Source: Candidatus Amarobacillus elongatus (GTDB lineage Bacteria; Chloroflexota; Dehalococcoidia; Tepidiformales; Tepidiformaceae). From it: a stretch of DNA of 64,000 nucleotides. How positions within the stretch are numbered: position 1 is the stretch's first letter; the number at the start of each line of letters is the position of its first letter. Positions 55,961 to 62,041 of this stretch are shown in pieces. Position numbers and translations under genes: made by a program. The notes under the pieces are model-generated. The model was not told the DNA's origin, made no database searches, and saw only the letters and a list, made by a program, of their open reading frames with translations. Location of the stretch: positions 124,001 to 188,000 of the forward strand of contig JADJBX010000007.1 of the NCBI GenBank assembly GCA_016703545.1. Direction: 5' to 3'.

Positions 55961-56155
55961 CAGTGCTGAGTGCTGAGTGCTGAGGAGTACCCAGAGCCCA
56001 GTACCCAGTACCCGGTGGTCAGGCTCCCCCCGCCGACGCACTGGACTGGGGTCCGGGCCGTCCCGGCGGACGCTCACCTCGCCGGGGCAACCCACCGGTT
56101 ACTGGGCCCTGGGTTCTGGCCCTTCTGAGCACTCAGCACTCAGCACTCAGCACTG
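55961..56155. repeat. Perfect 24-bp inverted heptamer repeat enclosing a second inverted pair
   Basis: Outer arms 55961-55984 (three AGTGCTG units plus ends) and 56132-56155 (three CAGCACT units) are exact reverse complements over 24 bp. Inside, CAGTACC-type heptamers (55985-56012) and the arm CCCAGTACCCGGTGG (56005-56019) face CCACCGGTTACTGGG (56091-56105). The element fills the whole 202-bp gap between convergent MFS and radC genes, starting 7 nt after one stop and ending 2 nt before the other. Confidence 0.9.
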
Positions 56156-56156
56156 C

Positions 56157-56870
56157 TCACCGCGCAAAGGTGGCCAGGCCGTCGCGGCGGAGGCTGACGA
56201 AGCTGCCCTGCCCCAGCACCACGTGGTCCAACACATCGATCTCCAGCAGCTTCCCCGCCGCGATCAGCTCCTTCGTCGTGGCCACATCGGCCGGGCTCGG
56301 CCGCGGGTCCCCGCTGGGGTGGTTGTGCGCGAGGATGACGGAGGCCGCCTGCAGCACGATCGCCTCGCGGAATACCTCCGCGGGACGCACGCCCACGGCG
56401 TTCACGCCGCCCGCGATGGGACGCGGCGGGTTCGCACCCAGCAGCCGCGACTTCATGTCCAGGGGCAGTACATACAGCTCTTCGGTGGGCTTGCCGTGGG
56501 TGCGCCAGCCCAGCAGGGTGTGCACCTGCTCTGGCGCCGAAAGCGCCGGGCGCTCTTCCGGCGCCACCCGCCCGACCCGCCGCCCCAGCTCGATCGCCGC
56601 CGCGACCTGCGCCGCCTTCGCCGGCCCCAGCCCCCGCGTGCGGTGCAGCGCGGCCGCATCGGCGCGCTGCAGCCCCGGCAGGCCGCCCGCGTCATCGAGG
56701 ATGCGCCGGGCGAAATCGAGCACGTTTTCGCCCGGCATCCCGGACCCCAGCACGATCGCGATCAGCTCGGCATCCGCGAGCAGCTCCGGGCCGTGGCGCA
56801 ACAGCCGCTCACGCGGCCGCTCGTCCTCCCCGAATTCGCGCATCGTGCGGTAGGCGGGCCGCTCGTCCAT
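56157..56870 (-). CDS. radC: RadC-family JAB/JAMM-domain protein
   Basis: 237 residues. A helix-hairpin-helix (RTRGLGPAKAAQVAAAIELG) precedes a JAMM metalloprotease-like domain with HNHPSGDPRPS and a following Asp. Despite the name, a repair role is not established. TACAAT ends 9 nt before the ATG. Confidence 0.92.
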   Translation of the reverse strand: MDERPAYRTMREFGEDERPRERLLRHGPELLADAELIAIVLGSGMPGENVLDFARRILDDAGGLPGLQRADAAALHRTRGLGPAKAAQVAAAIELGRRVGRVAPEERPALSAPEQVHTLLGWRTHGKPTEELYVLPLDMKSRLLGANPPRPIAGGVNAVGVRPAEVFREAIVLQAASVILAHNHPSGDPRPSPADVATTKELIAAGKLLEIDVLDHVVLGQGSFVSLRRDGLATFAR

Positions 56871-56915
56871 GTGGCGCGCATTGTAGGCATCCGCGGGACG
56901 TTCGGCGCGCGGCCA

Positions 56916-57299
56916 TCACAGCCGCGCCATGCCCGCCCGGATCTTCTCCCACGGCGAAAGCGGCTGCGGCGATACCCGGCCGGGCGCACCCGCCGGCACC
57001 GGCGGCGCCTCCGAGGCCACCGCCGCTCGCACGTGGCGCACGGCCGCACGCGCCGCCTCCGCGTTCGCCTCCAACTCCTCGAGGGTCGCGCCGTGCACGA
57101 GCTCTGGCGGCAGCGCGGGCTCCGCCGCGAGCACGGCCTCGCGCAGCCGAGCCAGCAACGCCGCCTGCCTCGCCGCCGAGGCATCGAGCTCGGCCTGCAG
57201 GTCCGCCGCGGCGCCCTGCCCTTCCTGGCCGCTCAGGCCGCTCTCCCCGGGCTCCGGGTCGGATTGCGGGTTGGCTGGCGCGGTGGTCTGTTCGTCCAT
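56916..57299 (-). CDS. Small acidic coiled-coil protein, scaffold-like
   Basis: 127 residues: a Pro/Gly/Glu-rich start, a helical Ala/Glu region and LPPELVHGATLEELEANAEA, then a Pro-rich segment ending SPWEKIRAGM. The pattern recalls small scaffold proteins encoded beside phage portal genes, but this is only a resemblance. GGGAG is 6 nt before the ATG. Confidence 0.5.
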   Translation of the reverse strand: MDEQTTAPANPQSDPEPGESGLSGQEGQGAAADLQAELDASAARQAALLARLREAVLAAEPALPPELVHGATLEELEANAEAARAAVRHVRAAVASEAPPVPAGAPGRVSPQPLSPWEKIRAGMARL

Positions 57300-57408
57300 G
57301 GTTCACTCCCGGTGACGTGGAATACGGCCACCGTTTCGGGAAAGCGGAGCAAACCGAAGGGGACGCTGTCGCTGGTTCGCACCCCGCCGCGATGCTAGCC
57401 TCGCCGTC

Positions 57409-57957
57409 GTGACCCGTACCGCCCGCCTCATCCTCGCGGCGGCGGGCGCCCTGGCGCTCGCCCTCACCGCGCTCTTCGCAGCCTGCGGCGATGGCCCCGA
57501 CACGCCCGGCGAAACCCCGCTGGCGACGCGCACGCCCACCACGGCCGGGACCCCGCGCCCCACGCTCGCCCAGCCCACCATCCCCCTCACCGGCCCCACG
57601 CCGCGCCTTGGCGGCAATGTCACGAAGGTGTCGCCCGCGCACGGCGCCCAGGTCACCCAGGCCAGCACCCGCACCCTCGATCCCGGGCGCCCCGGCGGCC
57701 TCTGCTTTGAAGCGAGCTTCGACGGCCTCCCCGAGAACAGCCTCTGGTTCCGCGTCCGCATCGATGAGCAGGAAGTCACCAACAAGATGACGTGGGTGGT
57801 CGACAGCCTCGAAAACCCCTCCGCCGGCCGCGGCTGCTACGCCCCCGCCGAGGGCCTCCCCGTCGGCCTCCACAATGCCGCCGTCGCCGTCCAGAACCCC
57901 AACAGCACCACGGAACCGACGAAGCAGCTCGTCGTCTGGGCGTTCGAAGTCAGGTAG
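57409..57957 (+). CDS. Lipoprotein with Thr/Pro-rich tether
   Basis: 182 residues from a GTG with TAGCCT 7 nt upstream. The signal segment ends in the lipobox ALFAAC|GDGPD; a Thr/Pro tether runs to ~65; the outer domain has KVSPAHGAQVTQ and LENPSAGRGCYAP and looks like a small beta-sandwich (bacterial Ig-like). Function unknown. Confidence 0.7.
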   Translation: MTRTARLILAAAGALALALTALFAACGDGPDTPGETPLATRTPTTAGTPRPTLAQPTIPLTGPTPRLGGNVTKVSPAHGAQVTQASTRTLDPGRPGGLCFEASFDGLPENSLWFRVRIDEQEVTNKMTWVVDSLENPSAGRGCYAPAEGLPVGLHNAAVAVQNPNSTTEPTKQLVVWAFEVR

Positions 57958-57973
57958 AAGGGACAAGAGAAAA

Positions 57974-58148
57974 GAGAAAGGAGAAAGGAGATAAGGGTGG
58001 TGGCCCACCGCCCCCGGGCGCCCCGGGCGTCGACCTGCCTCCCCCAGGGTTGCCCATCTTCTCTCGTTCTCCTTTCTCCTTTCTCGGGTCGCAACGCCCC
58101 CCCGGGGTTGCCCATCCTTTCTCCTTTCTCCTTTCTCCTTTCTCCTTT
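57974..58148. repeat. Inverted CTCCTTT / GAGAAAG heptamer arrays
   Basis: Three blocks: GAGAAAG units (57974-57990), CTCCTTT units (58069-58085) and a longer block of four full CTCCTTT units plus flanks (58116-58150). The last two are preceded by the same GGTTGCCCATC (58048-58058 and 58106-58116), so the block was duplicated as a ~58-bp segment. The first block starts 16 nt after a lipoprotein stop. It shares its unit with the array at 38487-38507. Confidence 0.85.
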
Positions 58149-58276
58149 CTCTTCACTCTCCCGACACCTGCTGTCGTTATGACGCCAGCGGGGTTGCAAC
58201 GATCAGAACGGACGTTCTATTTTGTGGCCATCACACGGCGCCGCCGGGACCGGGGCGCCCATCTTCGAGGGAAGAG

Positions 58277-58588
58277 ATGACCACGACAAGCGCAACGCTC
58301 CAAGCGCCGCTGCGCCGCCCGCGCATCGACGCTCTCCCCGAATACATCGAGTACGTCGACCGCGGCTGCGACCTCTACCCGTCGTGTCTGCGCTGCCCGC
58401 TGCCCCGTTGCCGGTACGAAGACCCCGGTGGCGCCGCGGCGATGCTGCGTAACGGGCGCGACGCGAGCATCATTCGCCTCTCGGAACAGGACGGCGTCAG
58501 CGTGGACGAGCTGGCGCGCATGTTCGGGCTCTCCCGCCGGACGGTGTTCCGCGTGCTGCGCGCGGCCCGCGGCGGCTGCCGCCGCTAA
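58277..58588 (+). CDS. Cys-cluster helix-turn-helix protein
   Basis: 103 residues. A Cys-rich knuckle (Cys31, Cys37, Cys40, Cys45 in GCDLYPSCLRCPLPRC) may bind zinc or an Fe-S cluster. The C-terminus is a resolvase/sigma-like helix-turn-helix (DGVSVDELARMFGLSRRTVF). It should bind DNA, perhaps sensing metal or redox state. There is no strong Shine-Dalgarno: GAAGAG is ~4 nt from the ATG. A terminator follows. Confidence 0.7.
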   Translation: MTTTSATLQAPLRRPRIDALPEYIEYVDRGCDLYPSCLRCPLPRCRYEDPGGAAAMLRNGRDASIIRLSEQDGVSVDELARMFGLSRRTVFRVLRAARGGCRR

Positions 58589-58613
58589 CGCCGGCCAAAG
58601 CGGACCCACGCGA

Positions 58614-58643
58614 AAACGGCCGGGGCAAATGCCCCGGCCGTTT
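58614..58643. terminator. Bidirectional terminator hairpin
   Basis: Near-perfect stem AAACGGCCGGGGC / GCCCCGGCCGTTT with a 4-nt AAAT-like loop. A-rich on one side and T-rich on the other, it serves both the HTH gene and the convergent diiron operon. Confidence 0.85.
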
Positions 58644-58666
58644 CGTGTGTGTTGCGCGTGCGCGCG

Positions 58667-59872
58667 TCAGGCCGGCTGGGCCGTCCGCGCCATGCCGAGC
58701 AGGCCGAGATTGACGTTCGGCAGGCGGTCCACCGCCACCGAATCGAGCAGGAGCAGGTACTTGCGAAGCTGGTCCTCGCGATGGTTGCGGAGCTTCTCCG
58801 CCCCCGCCGCCAGGTTCTCCACGCCCCCACCCAGCACGATCGCCAGGCTCGCGCCTTCGGTCGGGCTGTACATCAGCTCGTCCGCCAGGGCGGCCTCGCT
58901 GCGGTTCAGGAAGTGCATGAGGTACTCGCGCCCGTTCGGGTGGTGCTGCACGTAGTACTTCAGGTTCCGCGTGCCGAACTCCAGGTGCCGGCGTGAGTCG
59001 TTCGCCAGCCGCGCGAAGATGTCCCGGTCGACCGCCAGCGGCGCTATCTCCGCCAGCTTCTCGAACGTGGCCACTTCGTACGTCTTGTAGACGACGTTGA
59101 TGGCGACCATCAGCTCGGTGATCTTGAGCGCCCCGAACCACGCGCGGTACAGCGTGCCCAGGCCCTGCTGGCCGAGGCTGCCGCCGTTCGCCAGCGCCCG
59201 CTTGCGAAGCACGTCCACCTTGCGGCCGGCATCGAAAACCTGCGTCGCGAGGTAGTCCTTCACATCGTGGAAGCCGTAGGCGATCTTCTCTTCCCATGCC
59301 GCGAGCAGCTTCTGCTCGGCGAGGCCGTGCTGCGCGAAGAGCGTGCAGACCTGGCAGATCGCCCGCTCCAGGTCTTCCGGCTGGGATTCGAGCGCGCGCC
59401 AATCGATGTCCGTCGCGGGGATCCAGCGCTCGCGGATCGCGTCCTCATAGAGCGCGTCCACGCCATCGGCCCAGACTTCGGACTTGTTGTACACGCTGTA
59501 CGGGCCGGGCATATAGGAACCCGGTGTCGGGTGCGAACCCAGCGGCGTGTCGTTTTCGTACGGCCAGCGGTCCGGCACATGGCCGTACGTGCGGATGTTG
59601 ATCTCCGGCATGCCCAGGCCGTTCGGCCCCGGCACCGCGCGGATACCGAGCTCCGTCGTCGGGCGGGCCCAGGCCAGGCTCGGGCCGGTCTGCCCTTCCG
59701 GCATCGCGCTGACGATGTCGAGGTAGCGGTTCGCCCGCTCCTCCGTCAGCTTGAGCGCGAGCAGGCTGCGGATCTGCTCGTCCCGCAGGCGCGATTCCTC
59801 GAGCTTCGTGACGAACTCGTTGCTCCACGTCGCTTCCCGCGCGCGGATCCGGGTCCCTTCGGACAACTTCAT
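58667..59872 (-). CDS. Ferritin-like protein that has lost diiron ligands (partner subunit)
   Basis: 401 residues, helical. It aligns along its length with the upstream gene product: DLERAICQVCTLFAQHGL against DLEMAMCTLCTFLTQVEF, DAGRKVDVLRKRALANGG against DESRHEDVFRKRALVNGG, and NDSRRHLEFG against QDESRHLSFG. The iron-binding Glu/ExxH positions are changed to Gly183, Ala215/Lys218 and Ser. It also has a ~60-residue N-terminal extension. It is probably a structural or regulatory subunit. Its ATG overlaps the upstream stop (ATGA). Confidence 0.78.
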   Translation of the reverse strand: MKLSEGTRIRAREATWSNEFVTKLEESRLRDEQIRSLLALKLTEERANRYLDIVSAMPEGQTGPSLAWARPTTELGIRAVPGPNGLGMPEINIRTYGHVPDRWPYENDTPLGSHPTPGSYMPGPYSVYNKSEVWADGVDALYEDAIRERWIPATDIDWRALESQPEDLERAICQVCTLFAQHGLAEQKLLAAWEEKIAYGFHDVKDYLATQVFDAGRKVDVLRKRALANGGSLGQQGLGTLYRAWFGALKITELMVAINVVYKTYEVATFEKLAEIAPLAVDRDIFARLANDSRRHLEFGTRNLKYYVQHHPNGREYLMHFLNRSEAALADELMYSPTEGASLAIVLGGGVENLAAGAEKLRNHREDQLRKYLLLLDSVAVDRLPNVNLGLLGMARTAQPA

Positions 59873-60906
59873 ACGATCGGCTCCAGGAAGACCTTCATCG
59901 AGGGCGCCATGCGGTCGCGGCGATCCGAGAGGCCGATGACTTCGAGGCGGTGCATGTACTCGTTGATCTGCTTCTTGCGCATGACCATGAGCTTCTGGAA
60001 GCCTTCGTCGATTTTGTCGATGCCGCCGCCGGCGAGGATCGCCAGCGCTTCGACCGTCGCCGGGTTCGTCGTGAGCGAGCCGTTCGACTGGCCGATGGCG
60101 CCTTCCTGGATGTCCAGGTAGTGGTGCAGTTCCTCGGCGCGAGCGGGCTCGACGTCCATGAGGTACTTGAGGTGCGTCACGCCGAAGGAGAGGTGGCGCG
60201 ATTCGTCCTGCGCCGCCAGCCGGTAGATGCGCTTCTCCGCCTCGTTCGTTGAGATCAGCTCGCCCATGCGGAAGATCGTCTGCACGAACCCTTCGCCGAT
60301 AAGGTGCAGGCGCGCCGTCATTTCCGTGAAGTCGTCCGCGGTGAGGAGGTTCGACGCGCCGAAGCCCGCGTCCACGAGCCCGCCGCCGTTGACCAGCGCG
60401 CGCTTGCGGAAGACGTCCTCGTGGCGCGACTCGTCCATCAGCTGCGAGCCGAGGAAGAGCTGCGTCTCGAACTGCTCCGGGTGCACCGTGCCCATGAACC
60501 GGCCCGGCAGGTCGCCCGCGATGAACTCGACCTGCGTGAGGAACGTGCAGAGCGTGCACATCGCCATCTCGAGGTCGTCCGAAAGCGGCTTCACTTCTTC
60601 CCAGGGGATGTCCACGGCGGAGGACCACTGGCGCTGCATGGCCTCTTCGTAGAGGAGCCGGGCCGAGTCGCTCCAGACGTCCGCCTTGGTGCGGTACTGG
60701 TTGCGGTGGCGGGGCGAGCGGGCGTCCGGCGCCGCGCCGCGCATGCCGATCTTCGCGGCCGGGTTCGCGTCGATCGGCGCGTCCCCGTAGGTGATGAGGT
60801 CGTCGAGCGTCAGGCCGCGCTTGCCGGGTTCAGCGCGCGCGCCCCATTCGTCGAGGTTGAGCCAGGATAGGTCGAGGCCGGGATTGCTAACCGGTGCTGC
60901 TGCCAT
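59869..60906 (-). CDS. Ferritin-like diiron oxidase/oxygenase (catalytic subunit)
   Basis: 345 residues. A full six-ligand set is visible: Glu127 (TQVEF), Glu159 and His162 (DESRH), Glu205 (LIGEGF), Glu235 and His238 (DESRH). This is the E, ExxH, E, ExxH pattern of ribonucleotide-reductase-R2-like, AurF-like and monooxygenase-hydroxylase proteins. Cys117/Cys120 (CTLC) lie near the first ligand. The substrate is unknown. GAGGGG is ~15 nt before the ATG. It is first gene of a two-gene operon. Confidence 0.82.
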   Translation of the reverse strand: MAAAPVSNPGLDLSWLNLDEWGARAEPGKRGLTLDDLITYGDAPIDANPAAKIGMRGAAPDARSPRHRNQYRTKADVWSDSARLLYEEAMQRQWSSAVDIPWEEVKPLSDDLEMAMCTLCTFLTQVEFIAGDLPGRFMGTVHPEQFETQLFLGSQLMDESRHEDVFRKRALVNGGGLVDAGFGASNLLTADDFTEMTARLHLIGEGFVQTIFRMGELISTNEAEKRIYRLAAQDESRHLSFGVTHLKYLMDVEPARAEELHHYLDIQEGAIGQSNGSLTTNPATVEALAILAGGGIDKIDEGFQKLMVMRKKQINEYMHRLEVIGLSDRRDRMAPSMKVFLEPIV

Positions 60907-61207
60907 AATCGAGCCGATACCCCTCTGTGCCTGCCACGCAATGGCGGATGAAATACTGAGCCACAGGCTACTGGGAGAGAGTCTGAATGAGGTTCGATGC
61001 CGCGACAAGGGTCTATGGCCGCATAGACGGCATAAATTCAAGCGAATTTCCCCATGGGATCGCCGGATACACGTATCTGTAAACGGAAATATCGATTGGG
61101 CGTTTACTTTCGCCCGTCAGCCTCTTCCCGCGCGCGGCCGCGCGCACCCTCCCGCCTTCCCCCGCCGGCCATTCCCGCCGCCCGCCCCGGGGCATACCCT
61201 GCGCCAC
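60907..61207. other. 301-bp control region with three inverted repeats
   Basis: No gene seen; AT-rich compared with its surroundings. Contains AAATTC-AAGC-GAATTT (61034-61049), GATAC-AC-GTATC (about 61066-61077) and GTAAACG...CGTTTAC (61079-61085 and 61101-61107, 15-nt spacer). It lies upstream of the diiron operon (minus) and the SGNH gene (plus). Palindromes of this size suggest one or more repressor sites. Confidence 0.55.
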
Positions 61208-61948
61208 GTGAATGAACCCCGGCGCTGGCTCGTCCTCGGTCATAGCGGCACCCGTGGCGAAGGCCTCGACGGCGCGCCGCCATGGCCCGTCCTCCTCGAA
61301 CAGCTCCTCGCGAAGGCGGGGGACGATGTCCGCATCACCGCCGTCGACGTCTTCCCCAACGGACCGAAAGCCGCCGATTACGCCCTCCGCCGCGTGGCCG
61401 AATTCGAACCCGACGCCGTCCTCCTGTCGCTGAACGCCTACCCCTGCGCCGTGCCCGTGGTCTCGGAGCGGGTGCGAACCCGCTTCGGCGCCCGCATCCA
61501 GCGCCTGTACGCGCGCGCCGAAGCTGCCTGGCAGCGCCGCACCTCCCGCAAGCGTGCCCCCGCGGTCATCGAGAAAGCAGTCCGTGCCGTGGCCCAGCGG
61601 CTCGTCGGCGCCGAGCCCATGGTCACCGTCGCCGCCACCGCCGAGACCTACTCCCTCATCCTCGAACGGCTCACCGCGCTCGAAGGGCCACGCCCCGTGG
61701 TCATCGCCGAAGTGCCGTTCAGCGCCGTCCTTCGCCGCACCCACCCCGGCGCGACGCCGCGCGTGCGGAAGCTGCAGGCGCTCGTCCGCCCCGTCGCCGA
61801 TGCCCGCCACATCGATTGGATCGACCTCGGCGAAGAGCTCGCAGGCGCCGCCGACGGCGACCTCTGGCAGACCGACGGCGTCCACCTCAGCGCCAACGGC
61901 AACGTGTTGTACGCGGACGTCCTCGCACGTCGGCTCGCCGGCGGCTGA
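61208..61948 (+). CDS. SGNH-hydrolase-like protein
   Basis: 246 residues from a GTG with TACCCT 7 nt upstream. Block I is WLVLGHSGTRGEG, a central Asn is in LSLNAYPC, and block V is TDGVHLSANGNVLYAD with Asp and His. No signal peptide. An esterase or acetylhydrolase is likely, with unknown substrate. Note that block I has HSG in place of GDS, so the nucleophile Ser is retained in a variant setting. Confidence 0.7.
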   Translation: MNEPRRWLVLGHSGTRGEGLDGAPPWPVLLEQLLAKAGDDVRITAVDVFPNGPKAADYALRRVAEFEPDAVLLSLNAYPCAVPVVSERVRTRFGARIQRLYARAEAAWQRRTSRKRAPAVIEKAVRAVAQRLVGAEPMVTVAATAETYSLILERLTALEGPRPVVIAEVPFSAVLRRTHPGATPRVRKLQALVRPVADARHIDWIDLGEELAGAADGDLWQTDGVHLSANGNVLYADVLARRLAGG

Positions 61949-62041
61949 CCCCTGCCGGGACACGTCGCGAACACCCCGCGTGCGGGAATGGCGGCGAAGC
62001 GCCAAGATAGCGCCCACCCATTTCCCACCCCCGGAGGCCCC

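Noticed and set aside
31219..58148. CRISPR arrays
   Set aside because: The repeats have 7-bp units without unique spacers, and no cas genes are present.
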